From assembly GCA_937892835.1 (NCBI GenBank), contig CALBHM010000152.1, positions 1 through 19,024 on the forward strand: a DNA stretch of 19,024 bases. The letters run 5' to 3'. This stretch comes from an uncultured Ruminococcus sp. (GTDB taxonomy: Bacteria; Bacillota; Clostridia; Oscillospirales; Acutalibacteraceae). Each line of letters opens with the position of its first letter. Positions within the stretch are counted from its first letter, which is position 1. The notes beneath the pieces were generated by a model that was given only the letters and a program-made list of their open reading frames with translations, had not been told where the DNA came from and ran no database searches. The translations under genes were made by a program, and so were the position numbers. Positions 6,988 to 14,708 of the stretch are shown piece by piece.

Positions 6988-8349
6988 GTGAAAATTATTG
7001 TTGTCGGCATCGGCAAAGTTGGCTATACCGTTGCGGAGCAGCTTTCGAACGAAATGCACGACGTAACCCTTATCGATACCAACGAAAAGGTTCTTAATGC
7101 AGTACTGAATACTCTTGATGTAATCGCCGTGCACGGTAACGGAGCTTCCCGTAAGGTTCTTTCCGAGGCAGGCGTTGAGGAAAGCGATCTTGTTATCGCT
7201 CTTACCGGCAGTGATGAGATCAATCTCCTTTGCTGCCTGCTTGCAACAAAGCTCGGAGCAAACGGAACTATTGCACGTGTCAGAAATCACGAATATTATG
7301 AAGATGTTCGTCTTATAAAAGACAGTCTCGGTCTTTCAATGGTAATCAATCCCGAAAAAGAGGCCGCCGAAGAAATTCTTCGTATTCTCAAATACCCGTC
7401 GGCAAAGAACATTGATACATTTGCAAAGGGCAAAATCAATATTGTAAGCTTTGCGGCCACAAAGAATTGTACTCTTTGCGGCAAGGCGGTCAAGGATTCG
7501 TTCTCAGGTCTTAAAGCGAGAGCACTTGCCTGCGCCGTTGAGCGCGGAAACAAGATTTTTATCCCGTTCGGTGATTCTGTTATTGAAGAAAATGATATTG
7601 TTGCGGTTCTCGTCGCACCCGACGAGACCCCGACATTTTTCAAGGAGATCGGCTTACCTGTTAACTCGGTGAAAAAGACAATGATTATCGGCGGCGGCAG
7701 AATCGGACATTATCTTGCAACAGAAATGTGCCGTCTTAATATGGACACAACAATAGTTGAAAGTAATCCAAAAACCGCTGAAGAACTCAGCTATCTCCTC
7801 CCCAAGGCAAACATCATCTGCGGTGACGGTACAAACCGTGCGCTTTTGATGGAGGAGGGTCTGCGTGATGCGAGCGCAATATGCTGCCTGACAGGCTTCG
7901 ATGAAGAAAATCTCATTCTTTCGCTTTTTGCAAAGAACGTTGTACCTAATATAAAAACAATCGCAAAAATCAACAGAACGGCCTTCAACGAGGTTGTGCG
8001 TTCGCTTGATATCGGCAGCGTTATTTATCCTAAATTCATAACTGCAAGCCAGATACTTCAGCACGTCCGTGCAAAGAAAAACAACATCGGCAGCAACGTT
8101 GAAACGCTTTACAAAATAATCGACAATAAGGTTGAAGCTTTGGAATTCCACGTCAGCGAAGAAAGCGACATTGTCAATACTTCTCTTGAGGAGCTGCTAC
8201 TTCACAAAAACGTTATTATCGGCTCAATTAACCGAAAAGGAAATGTTTTTATCCCCCGAGGTAAGGATACTCTTCAGGTCGGCGATTCCGTCGTTGTCGT
8301 AACCACGATTCAGGGTCTTTCCGATCTTGATGACATCATTAAGGACTGA
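6988..8349 (+). CDS. trkA: TrkA, tandem-RCK potassium uptake regulator
   Basis: 453 residues, twice the length of KtrA, with two RCK_N/RCK_C units. The first begins MKIIVVGIGKVGYTVAEQL (GIGKVG motif, acid in LIDTNE). The second begins near residue 230 with MIIGGGRIGHYLATEM (GGGRIG, acid in VESN). This is the peripheral NAD(H)/ATP-binding regulator of Trk systems. The start is GTG at 6988 with a modest AAAGGCGG site upstream; the glycine motif follows at once, so no later start fits. The trkH gene begins four bases after the stop, which ties the pair together as the second potassium system of this operon. Confidence 0.94.
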   Translation: MKIIVVGIGKVGYTVAEQLSNEMHDVTLIDTNEKVLNAVLNTLDVIAVHGNGASRKVLSEAGVEESDLVIALTGSDEINLLCCLLATKLGANGTIARVRNHEYYEDVRLIKDSLGLSMVINPEKEAAEEILRILKYPSAKNIDTFAKGKINIVSFAATKNCTLCGKAVKDSFSGLKARALACAVERGNKIFIPFGDSVIEENDIVAVLVAPDETPTFFKEIGLPVNSVKKTMIIGGGRIGHYLATEMCRLNMDTTIVESNPKTAEELSYLLPKANIICGDGTNRALLMEEGLRDASAICCLTGFDEENLILSLFAKNVVPNIKTIAKINRTAFNEVVRSLDIGSVIYPKFITASQILQHVRAKKNNIGSNVETLYKIIDNKVEALEFHVSEESDIVNTSLEELLLHKNVIIGSINRKGNVFIPRGKDTLQVGDSVVVVTTIQGLSDLDDIIKD

Positions 8350-8353
8350 CGCC

Positions 8354-9802
8354 ATGAACAAGAAAATGATAACCTATGTTTTAGGTATTTTGCTTATTAC
8401 CGAGGGTGCTCTTCTCCTCTTGCCGACGCTAATCGGCCTTTACTACAAGGAAGATGTAGTCCCCTTTCTTATAACAATAGCGGCAACGGTTGTTTCCGGC
8501 TTTGTTATGACTCGATTCAAGCCTCATGATAAAACAATCGTGTCAATGGACGGCTTTGCAATCGTTTCACTCGGCTGGATTCTTATCAGTCTCTTCGGAG
8601 CACTCCCTTTTTTCATCAGCAAGGAAATCCCGAATTATCTTGACGCCGTTTTTGAGGTTGTATCAGGCTTCACAACAACAGGTTCAAGCATTCTTACAGA
8701 CGTTGAAGCGTTGAGCAAAGAGATGCTTTTCTGGCGCAGCTTTACACATTGGATCGGCGGTATGGGAGCACTGGCGTTTATTATGGCAATTCTTCCGCTC
8801 GCAAAGGGCGGCGGAAATCTTCAGCTTATGAGGGCTGAAAGCCCCGGTCCTGACGTTGAAAAACTTGTACCCAAGTCAAAAAGTACCGCGAGAATCCTTT
8901 ACGGAATTTATGTCATCATGACGATAGTACAAATTCTTTTGTTGCGCTGCGGTGGACTTCCGTTCTTTGAAAGCGTTACATTGAGCTTCGGCACAGCCGG
9001 TACAGGAGGCTTCGGCATTGTTAACTCAAGCATTGCCGACTACAGCCTTTACACTCAGATTATCATCGGCATTTTTATGATGCTTTTCGGCATCAACTTT
9101 AACTTCTATTTTCTTCTGTTCTGCGGAAAATTGAAAACAGCCTTCAGAAATGTTGAAGTCAAGTCATATCTCGGAATTATGGCAACGTCTATAATCCTGA
9201 TTGCTTTAAATATTCGTCACATGTTCGGCTCTTTCTTTGAAGCCCTTCACCAATCGGCATTCCAGGTCAGCTCGGTCATGACGACAACAGGCTATGCCAC
9301 TACGGACTTCGATAAATGGCCCGTTTTCAGCAAAACCGTCATGCTCATTGTCATGTGCGTGGGCGCATGCGCAGGCAGCACCGGCGGCGGCTTCAAGGTT
9401 TCGAGAATTATCATTCTTGCCAAGTCGGCCAAACGAGAACTTAAACGCCTTGCTCACCCCAGAAGCGTAAGCGTAATCACAATGGACGGCAAGCGTGTCA
9501 GCGACGAGGTTGTTACGGGAACTAATGTTTTCTTCTTCATCTATATTGTTATTTTTGTTGTTTCCCTGCTGATTGTCTCAACGGACGGTCAGGACATGGT
9601 CACAAATATCTCTGGCGTTATCGCAACACTCAACAACATCGGTCCGGGTCTCGGAAAGGTTGGACCGACGGGCAATTTCTCCGATTTCAGCTGGTATTCC
9701 AAGGTTGTTTTTATTCTCAACATGCTGCTCGGCAGACTGGAGATATTCCCGTTCCTCATGCTTTTCACTCCCAAGCTTAAAAGGAGTAAAAAAATCAAAT
9801 AA
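8354..9802 (+). CDS. trkH: TrkH-type potassium uptake channel subunit
   Basis: 482 residues, the membrane subunit partnered with TrkA. It has two N-terminal hydrophobic helices not found in KtrB (about 5-25 and 34-54), then the four pore repeats: FEVVSGFTTTGSSIL, LSFGTAGTGGFGIVN, FQVSSVMTTTGYATTD and TLNNIGPGLGKVGPTG. GACAGSTGGGFKVSR is the conserved segment of the TrkH intramembrane loop. The ATG at 8354 is preferred over one at 8327 because the latter lies inside trkA, while AAGGA at the trkA stop gives eight bases of spacing to 8354. A strong terminator follows at 9857. Confidence 0.95.
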   Translation: MNKKMITYVLGILLITEGALLLLPTLIGLYYKEDVVPFLITIAATVVSGFVMTRFKPHDKTIVSMDGFAIVSLGWILISLFGALPFFISKEIPNYLDAVFEVVSGFTTTGSSILTDVEALSKEMLFWRSFTHWIGGMGALAFIMAILPLAKGGGNLQLMRAESPGPDVEKLVPKSKSTARILYGIYVIMTIVQILLLRCGGLPFFESVTLSFGTAGTGGFGIVNSSIADYSLYTQIIIGIFMMLFGINFNFYFLLFCGKLKTAFRNVEVKSYLGIMATSIILIALNIRHMFGSFFEALHQSAFQVSSVMTTTGYATTDFDKWPVFSKTVMLIVMCVGACAGSTGGGFKVSRIIILAKSAKRELKRLAHPRSVSVITMDGKRVSDEVVTGTNVFFFIYIVIFVVSLLIVSTDGQDMVTNISGVIATLNNIGPGLGKVGPTGNFSDFSWYSKVVFILNMLLGRLEIFPFLMLFTPKLKRSKKIK

Positions 9803-9856
9803 TGCAGAAGGATAAAAAGCACAGGTTTAGCGTGTATTTATTTGTTCTTGTGTGGC

Positions 9857-9893
9857 AGAAAGGGCATGGCATTGACCATGTCCTTTCTTTTTT
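9857..9893 (+). terminator. Terminator of the ktrBA-trkAH operon
   Basis: AGAAAGGGCATGG (9857-9869) pairs with CCATGTCCTTTCT (9876-9888), 13 pairs with one G-U, loop CATTGA, followed by TTTTT. Confidence 0.92.
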
Positions 9894-9911
9894 GATGCAA
9901 TCTGACAAACA

Positions 9912-9949
9912 GAAAAATCCGCCGCACCGCATAACACGGCACGACGGAT
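9912..9949 (-). terminator. Terminator of the small membrane protein gene
   Basis: On the minus strand ATCCGTCGTGCCG (9949-9937) pairs with CGGTGCGGCGGAT (9929-9917), including three G-U pairs, with a 7-base loop and a following T-run. It lies back to back with the trkH terminator. Confidence 0.8.
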
Positions 9950-10018
9950 CGGTGATTACCTGAATTGAATTTTAAACATTAACGCTGATTAAATATAATA
10001 TGAATATACAATTTTCAC

Positions 10019-10270
10019 TTAAGCAACATAGCGATAGATTTTTGCACGTCTCTGCTCTTCAAGCTCACGCTCACGCTGACGGCGAGCCTGCTGAGCGGCA
10101 CGCTTTCTTGCAATCGCCTTCTTGCGCTTGCGAAGATAAATCCTCTTTGCTATGAAACGAATAACCTTATCCTCAAAGTCAATAAACTTCTGCTCGTGCA
10201 GAACTCCGAATATTACAAATAAAACTGCCGCTATCTCGATTAAAGTCCTTATTGCAAATGCTGTTGTCAT
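10019..10270 (-). CDS. Small single-pass basic membrane protein, putatively LexA-controlled
   Basis: 83 residues: a hydrophobic segment at about 7-24 (IRTLIEIAAVLFVIFGVL), then HEQKFIDFEDK, and a very Arg/Lys-rich, probably helical tail (about 40-80). A single N-terminal helix with a short cytoplasmic-type tail recalls SOS-induced division inhibitors of Gram-positives such as SosA and YneA, but there is no LysM domain and I see no sequence match, so that function is a hypothesis. AGGAGG precedes the ATG. Its promoter is consensus and flanked by two LexA-like boxes. It is a one-gene unit with its own terminator. The gene is certainly coding (good start, promoter and terminator); the role is not recognised. 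Confidence 0.8.
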   Translation of the reverse strand: MTTAFAIRTLIEIAAVLFVIFGVLHEQKFIDFEDKVIRFIAKRIYLRKRKKAIARKRAAQQARRQRERELEEQRRAKIYRYVA

Positions 10271-10304
10271 AATTAAAACCTCCTGAATATAACCGAACGT
10301 TTTC

Positions 10305-10318
10305 CGAACGTTTGTTCT
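10305..10318 (-). promoter_or_regulatory. LexA (SOS) box candidate 1
   Basis: On the minus strand this reads AGAACAAACGTTCG. It has the GAAC-N4-GTTC core and fits the Gram-positive consensus CGAACRNRYGTTYC at all but the two outermost bases. It lies just downstream of the predicted transcription start. It is part of a direct repeat, CCGAACGTTT at 10293-10302 and 10304-10313, with an 11-base period. Confidence 0.65.
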
Positions 10319-10329
10319 TTACAAGTCAT

Positions 10330-10357
10330 ATTATAGCAGATTTTTTGCATTTGTCAA
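10330..10357 (-). promoter_or_regulatory. Promoter of the small membrane protein gene
   Basis: On the minus strand TTGACA (10357-10352) and TATAAT (10335-10330), both perfect consensus, are 16 bases apart. The leader is about 50 bases to the ATG at 10270. Such a strong promoter would need a repressor to be silent under normal growth. Confidence 0.85.
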
Positions 10358-10369
10358 CACATTTGTTCG
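10356..10369 (-). promoter_or_regulatory. LexA (SOS) box candidate 2
   Basis: On the minus strand this reads CGAACAAATGTGTT, fitting CGAACRNRYGTTYC at all but two positions of the second half-site. It abuts and overlaps the -35 box, a usual place for LexA repression. Confidence 0.55.
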
Positions 10370-10404
10370 ATTATTTTCGCTTTTACAGTCCTGTTTAGCG
10401 GACT

Positions 10405-11406
10405 TTATATAAGTTTTTTTGAATTTTCAAGTAAAGTTTGGTTATCCAAAGACCCATCTGCGAAAAATTCGCTGATATTTTCAAGCGTTGTTGCCGCAAT
10501 GTTCGTCAACGCTTCCCCTGTCAGGAAACCCTGATGAGAGGTCACTATCACATTCGGCAGACAAATTAGTCTTGTCAGGATATCGTCCTTGACAATCGCA
10601 GTTGAGTTGTCCTCGTAGAACAGCTCTGATTCCTCCTCGTAAACATCAAGGCATGCACCGCCGATTTTCTCATTGAGCAAGCCATAGAGCAGAGCTTCGC
10701 TATTAATCAGCGCACCTCTCGACGTGTTCACGATAAACACACCCTTTTTCATCTTGTCAATGCTTTTTGCGTTTATCATGTGCCTTGTTGACGGATTGAG
10801 CGGACAATGCAGCGAAATCACATCGGACTCCTTTAGCAATGTATCAAGGTCAACGTATTCAACCCATTCGTTATTCCTGAACACGTCATATGCAAGAATT
10901 CTCGTCCCGAAACCACGGCAGATATCAATAAAGGCCGCTCCGATTTTGCCTGTTCCGATAACGCCTATGGTTTTTCCGTGTAAATCAAATCCGGTTAACC
11001 CGTTCAGACTGAAATTAAAATCCCTTGTTCTCAAAAAAGCCTTGTGAATTCTCCTGTTGAGCGTTAAAAGCAGTGCCATGGCGTGTTCGGCGACCGCATG
11101 AGGTGAATATGCCGGAACTCTGACAACAGGTATTTTACCCTCGGCATAACGAATATCTACGTTATTATAGCCCGCACAGCGCATAGCAATAAGCCGCACT
11201 CCGAGCTTATCAAGAGCGTCAATCGCAGGTGCAGAAACGTCATCATTGACAAAGGCACATACTGCGTCCGAGCCTTCGGCAAGCTTCGCCGTGCGTGCGC
11301 TGAGCTTTGTTTCAAAATAGTTTATCGTGAAGCCGTATTGCTCGTTGATTAAGTTAAAATATTCCTTGTCATACGGCTTTGTATCATAAAAGCTGATCGT
11401 TATCAT
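10405..11406 (-). CDS. ldhA: D-lactate dehydrogenase (D-2-hydroxyacid dehydrogenase family)
   Basis: 333 residues, close in length and layout to E. coli LdhA. It would reduce pyruvate to D-lactate with NADH in the cytoplasm, a fermentative step. The NAD-binding GTGKIG motif is at about 151-156. The catalytic set is visible: Arg in NTSRGALI (about R230), Glu in LDVYEEE (about E259) and His in SHQGFLT (about H291). The stretch ELFYEDNS after the Glu matches the LdhA branch specifically. GGAGGGG lies upstream of the ATG. It follows the nucleoside phosphorylase gene by 44 bases, so co-transcription is possible. Related hydroxyacid substrates cannot be ruled out. Confidence 0.88.
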   Translation of the reverse strand: MITISFYDTKPYDKEYFNLINEQYGFTINYFETKLSARTAKLAEGSDAVCAFVNDDVSAPAIDALDKLGVRLIAMRCAGYNNVDIRYAEGKIPVVRVPAYSPHAVAEHAMALLLTLNRRIHKAFLRTRDFNFSLNGLTGFDLHGKTIGVIGTGKIGAAFIDICRGFGTRILAYDVFRNNEWVEYVDLDTLLKESDVISLHCPLNPSTRHMINAKSIDKMKKGVFIVNTSRGALINSEALLYGLLNEKIGGACLDVYEEESELFYEDNSTAIVKDDILTRLICLPNVIVTSHQGFLTGEALTNIAATTLENISEFFADGSLDNQTLLENSKKLI

Positions 11407-11450
11407 ACAATCCCCTCCGGAATTAGCATAAACGGTCAGCTTTTATTTAT

Positions 11451-12752
11451 TCATTTAATTATTTTATATATGAGCTTTTGCGGCTGCGGCTTTTCGCTGC
11501 CAAAGGTGAAAGCGTCAAAGAACTCTTGTTTTGCTTCTTCGATTTTGCTTTCATCATCGGTATAAAATACCGCCAGTGTATCTCCTTTTTCAACACGGTC
11601 GCCCGTCTTCTTTTTGAGTACAATTCCTGCGCTCGGGTCAATCGGGTCGCCCTTTTTCTCACGTCCTGCACCGAGGATTACGGAAGCTATACCGATTTTT
11701 TCGGCGTCTGTGTGCTCGATATAGCCGTCACACTCGGAGAAAATTTCAGCAGTATATTTCGGCTGCTTAAAGAGCGAATAATCATCGACAACGCCTGCAT
11801 TTCCGCCCTGAGCAGAAATCATTTCACGGAGCTTGTTGAGGGCCGAGCCGTCGTCTATTGCACCCTTTGCCATGGAAAAACAAGTCTTTTCATCCTCACC
11901 CGTTACCATGCAGAGCATCTGCGCCGCAAGTGTGAGGCAAACCTCGGTCAACTCGCTTTCACCCTCGCCTTTGAGGGTCTTTATCGCTTCGATAACCTCA
12001 AGCGAATTGCCGACGGAATCACCGAGCGGAATATCCATGTTCGTAATCACGGCAGTTACGCTTCTGCCTGCCGATCTGCCGATTGAGACCATTTCCTTTG
12101 CCAGTTTTTCGGATTCTTCGGCTGTTTTCATGAATGCGCCACTGCCTGTTTTGACGTCAAGAACAATTCCATTTGAGCCTGCGGCAAGCTTTTTGCTCAT
12201 TATGCTTGAAGCGATCAGGGATATGCTCTCAACGGTCGCCGTAACGTCACGCAGAGCATAAAGCTTTTTATCCGCAGGAGCAAGCTCGCCTGTCTGACCG
12301 ACGATGCAAAGGCCGATATCGTTGACCTGCTTTATAAATTCATCGGGATTTAATTCTGTTCTGAATCCCGGAATTGACTCAAGCTTGTCGACAGTGCCGC
12401 CCGTATGTCCGAGTCCCCTGCCGCTCATTTTAGCAACCTTCCCGCCACATGAGGCGACGATCGGTGCAACTATCAGCGAGGTTTTGTCTCCGACACCGCC
12501 TGTGCTGTGCTTATCAACTGTGAAGCCGTCAACGCCGCCGAGATTGATTTGGTCACCCGATTCCGCCATTGCAAGCGTCAATTCCGACGTCTCCTTTGCC
12601 GTCATGCCTTGGAAATATACAGCCATGCAGAAAGCTGCCGCCTGATAATCGGGAATTTCTCCCTCCGTGTAGCCTTCTATAAAGAACCGGATTTCTTCTT
12701 CACTAAGCTCGCCGCCGTTGCGTTTTTTATGAATAATATCGTACATTCGCAT
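11451..12752 (-). CDS. pdp: Pyrimidine-nucleoside (thymidine) phosphorylase
   Basis: 433 residues, the usual length. It catalyses phosphorolysis of pyrimidine nucleosides to base and (deoxy)ribose 1-phosphate for nucleoside salvage. The family signature is intact at about 110-125, from SGRGLGHTGG to the Glu of DKLE. The phosphate-binding KHSTGGVGDKTS (about 81-92) and the RDVTATVESISLIASSIMSK region are also present. The three-domain order, helical then alpha/beta then C-terminal, fits. GGTGAT lies four bases before the first ATG; a second ATG two codons in is an equally possible start. Whether it prefers thymidine (deoA) or also uridine (pdp) cannot be settled by eye; Firmicutes enzymes are usually the broad type. 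Confidence 0.93.
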   Translation of the reverse strand: MRMYDIIHKKRNGGELSEEEIRFFIEGYTEGEIPDYQAAAFCMAVYFQGMTAKETSELTLAMAESGDQINLGGVDGFTVDKHSTGGVGDKTSLIVAPIVASCGGKVAKMSGRGLGHTGGTVDKLESIPGFRTELNPDEFIKQVNDIGLCIVGQTGELAPADKKLYALRDVTATVESISLIASSIMSKKLAAGSNGIVLDVKTGSGAFMKTAEESEKLAKEMVSIGRSAGRSVTAVITNMDIPLGDSVGNSLEVIEAIKTLKGEGESELTEVCLTLAAQMLCMVTGEDEKTCFSMAKGAIDDGSALNKLREMISAQGGNAGVVDDYSLFKQPKYTAEIFSECDGYIEHTDAEKIGIASVILGAGREKKGDPIDPSAGIVLKKKTGDRVEKGDTLAVFYTDDESKIEEAKQEFFDAFTFGSEKPQPQKLIYKIIK

Positions 12753-12795
12753 ATTATCACCATTTTTTAAGTTTATTAAAAATCAAGATATTCTC

Positions 12796-13164
12796 TTAAT
12801 TATTTATTTTGCCCATGTATTCTTTTTCTATCCATGCCATGAGAAGATTCACTATTTTTTGCTGTTCCGTTCGAGTTAACGCTCTGCCCTGCGGCACTCT
12901 GTACCATTTGTTCAAGCAACCGCGGCAGCAGCAGGCGCAGGCATGCTGAGCAACAAAAACAGGGTGTCCTCTCATCGGCGTTTGCTTACCGTCGTTCGGA
13001 ATTTCAGCAGGTGCAAGCCGCCTTGCGATAAAATCGGCTGCATGCGAACGAATCACATCAAGTCCCTTTTCGTTAATATAATCAACATCTTTCTTTGTGA
13101 GGTGAAATCCGGAGCGAAATTTCGATTTTTGTAATTTTGCCAAAGCCTCGTCAATAGTCTGCAT
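12796..13164 (-). CDS. DUF4186 family protein
   Basis: 122 residues, soluble, matching the DUF4186 family by SKFRSGFHL near the start, HAADFIARRLAP, NDGKQTPMRGHPVFVAQHA and the end of the core, GRALTRTEQQ. A dense CACCCRGC cluster (about 76-83) with His74 suggests metal binding. No function is assigned to the family to my knowledge. It begins two bases after the DUF1003 stop with AAGGAAG as ribosome site, so the two are translated together. The conserved, nearly invariant core argues for an enzyme or metal-site protein; this is an inference. Confidence 0.88.
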   Translation of the reverse strand: MQTIDEALAKLQKSKFRSGFHLTKKDVDYINEKGLDVIRSHAADFIARRLAPAEIPNDGKQTPMRGHPVFVAQHACACCCRGCLNKWYRVPQGRALTRTEQQKIVNLLMAWIEKEYMGKINN

Positions 13165-13166
13165 AA

Positions 13167-13673
13167 TTATTCTTCCTTGTCATTATTATGCTTCTCGTCA
13201 CGAATAAGCTTTTCAAGCATAACCTGCTTTGCGATTATCTTGTTCATTTTGTCATGGAGATCCTCAATCATGATTTCCGTCTTAAGATTGACCTTATAAT
13301 CGTTTTCGGCACGCCGACGATCCTTGTCCTCCTGACGGTTCTGGCTCATCATAATGAGCGGTGCCTGTATTGCGGCTACGCACGAAAGAACAAGATTGAG
13401 AAGAATAAACGGATAAGGGTCAAATGCACGCTTGGCAAGCAGAACATTGCCCACCATCCAAATAATAAGCACCGCCGTAAACGAAAATATAAATGCCCAG
13501 CTGCCGGCAAATTTTGCAATCTTATCGGCGGCACGCTGACCTGCCGTATACTTCTCCTTTTGAGGATTGGCTGAAATTTTACTGTCGGCAAGCATATTAA
13601 GTATTTCCTCGTCGGACATATCGTGCTTCACATCGGAAATGATTTCTCTTACAAGCTTCTTGTTAGACTTCAT
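13167..13673 (-). CDS. DUF1003 family membrane protein
   Basis: 168 residues with two membrane helices (about 58-80 and 88-110) joined by a short loop. DPYPFILLNLVLSC followed by AAIQAPLIMMSQNRQ is the DUF1003 hallmark. A cytoplasmic tail of about 55 charged residues, probably coiled (DYKVNLKTEIMIEDLHDKMNK), follows. Function is unknown. The ATG is preceded by AGGGG seven bases upstream; GGGA/TCCC (13674-13677/13681-13684) could fold over part of this site. It heads the DUF1003-DUF4186-pdp-ldh set. Confidence 0.9.
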   Translation of the reverse strand: MKSNKKLVREIISDVKHDMSDEEILNMLADSKISANPQKEKYTAGQRAADKIAKFAGSWAFIFSFTAVLIIWMVGNVLLAKRAFDPYPFILLNLVLSCVAAIQAPLIMMSQNRQEDKDRRRAENDYKVNLKTEIMIEDLHDKMNKIIAKQVMLEKLIRDEKHNNDKEE

Positions 13674-13696
13674 GGGAACATCCCCTTTCTGACATA

Positions 13697-13702
13697 ATTA
13701 TA
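13697..13702 (-). promoter_or_regulatory. Likely -10 box of the DUF1003 promoter
   Basis: Minus-strand TGTTATAAT gives a perfect TATAAT with an extended TGn; the -35 region (TGGAAA) is poor. It faces away from the short-chain dehydrogenase promoter in the same 118-base gap. Confidence 0.55.
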
Positions 13703-13731
13703 ACACATTGTATTTCATTTTTCCAGTACCG

Positions 13732-13761
13732 TTGACAACTGCTTTTATATTGTGATAGAAT
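13732..13761 (+). promoter_or_regulatory. Promoter of the short-chain dehydrogenase
   Basis: TTGACA (13732-13737) and TAGAAT (13756-13761), 18 bases apart, lie 30 bases ahead of the ATG at 13792. Confidence 0.65.
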
Positions 13762-13791
13762 TCTAAAAAAAGACACAAGAGGTAATGCACA

Positions 13792-14586
13792 ATGAATTCA
13801 AATAAAACTGCAATAATCACAGGCGCAGGCTCGGGAATCGGACTTGCTACAGCACATATGCTCCGGGAAAAGGGGTACACAGTCTATAATCTCAGCCGTC
13901 ACCCTGCCGAAAACGAAAAGAATAAATTTATCTATGCCGATGTTTCGGATTCATCAACAATAAAAGCCGCAGTTGAGCAGGTAATTGGCGACAGCGGCAG
14001 AATTGACCTGCTTGTAACCTCGGCCGGTATGGGAGTTTCGGGTGCGGTCGAATTTATTGAAGAGGAAGAAATGAAGCGTCAGTTTGAAGTCAACCTCTTC
14101 GGCACGATCAACACCGTTAAGGCCGTTCTGCCGCAAATGAGAAAGCAAAAGGGCGGCAAAATCATCTGCATAAGCTCTGTTGCCGCTGTTTATTCGATTC
14201 CGTTTCAGGCTTATTATTCAGCATCAAAAGCGGCGATAAATTCTTTTGTCGATGCACTGACAAACGAGGTCAAGTCCTTCGGAATTGAAGTGGCTTCCGT
14301 CATGCCCGGCGATATTTCAACAGGCTTCACCGCCGCAAGGAGCAAAACGAATGCAGGCGATGACGTTTACTCGGGAGTAATCGGTTCGGCTGTTTCGGCA
14401 ATGGAAAAGGACGAAAAGAACGGCATGACACCCGATTCCGTCGCAAAGCTCGTTGTCAAGCTTGCCGAAAAGAAGCACGTCGCTCCCCTTTACACTGCAG
14501 GCCTGCAATATAAAACGCTTGTATTCCTTTCGAGAATTTTTCCGCATAAGCTCGCTGTTAAAATCGTCGGCGGAATGTATAAATAA
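13792..14586 (+). CDS. Short-chain dehydrogenase/reductase (SDR)
   Basis: 264 residues, classical SDR of the cytoplasm using NAD(P)H; the substrate is not predictable. The cofactor motif TGAGSGIG is at 10-17, an SAG variant of NNAG at 77-79, the structural Asn in EVNLFGT (about 101), catalytic Ser in ICISSV (about 129), and YSASK (Tyr142, Lys146). After strand 2 the residues NLSRHP include a basic Arg, which in this family favours NADP(H). GAGG lies nine bases before the ATG; an earlier ATG at 13785 is in another frame. It has its own promoter and terminator, so it is a one-gene unit. Confidence 0.9.
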   Translation: MNSNKTAIITGAGSGIGLATAHMLREKGYTVYNLSRHPAENEKNKFIYADVSDSSTIKAAVEQVIGDSGRIDLLVTSAGMGVSGAVEFIEEEEMKRQFEVNLFGTINTVKAVLPQMRKQKGGKIICISSVAAVYSIPFQAYYSASKAAINSFVDALTNEVKSFGIEVASVMPGDISTGFTAARSKTNAGDDVYSGVIGSAVSAMEKDEKNGMTPDSVAKLVVKLAEKKHVAPLYTAGLQYKTLVFLSRIFPHKLAVKIVGGMYK

Positions 14587-14593
14587 TAAAAAG

Positions 14594-14636
14594 CTGCTGC
14601 ACTTAGTGAAAAACTAAATGCAGCAGTCGTTTTTTA
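14594..14636. terminator. Two-way terminator
   Basis: CTGCTGCACTTAGT (14594-14607) pairs with ACTAAATGCAGCAG (14613-14626), with one mismatch and a GAAAA loop. T-runs follow on both strands: TCGTTTTTT on plus and CTTTTTATTATT on minus. It serves the SDR gene and the opposing histidine kinase gene. Confidence 0.88.
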
Positions 14637-14708
14637 TTCGGCCTCTTTCGGCAGGCAAACACAAATATCAGGACATACGCTTTAATTGCATATAGCCAAC
14701 GATCCGAT

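Noticed and set aside
7654..8151. 165-codon minus-strand open frame inside trkA
   Set aside because: Antisense shadow of the second RCK unit of TrkA; composition is Cys/Phe-rich and matches no family.
8327..8353. Upstream ATG of trkH at 8327
   Set aside because: It lies within the trkA coding end without a ribosome site; ATG 8354 has AAGGA at eight bases.
10387..10404. Hairpin after the D-lactate dehydrogenase as a terminator
   Set aside because: Only a five-pair stem with an 8-base loop, and no T-run follows on the minus strand.
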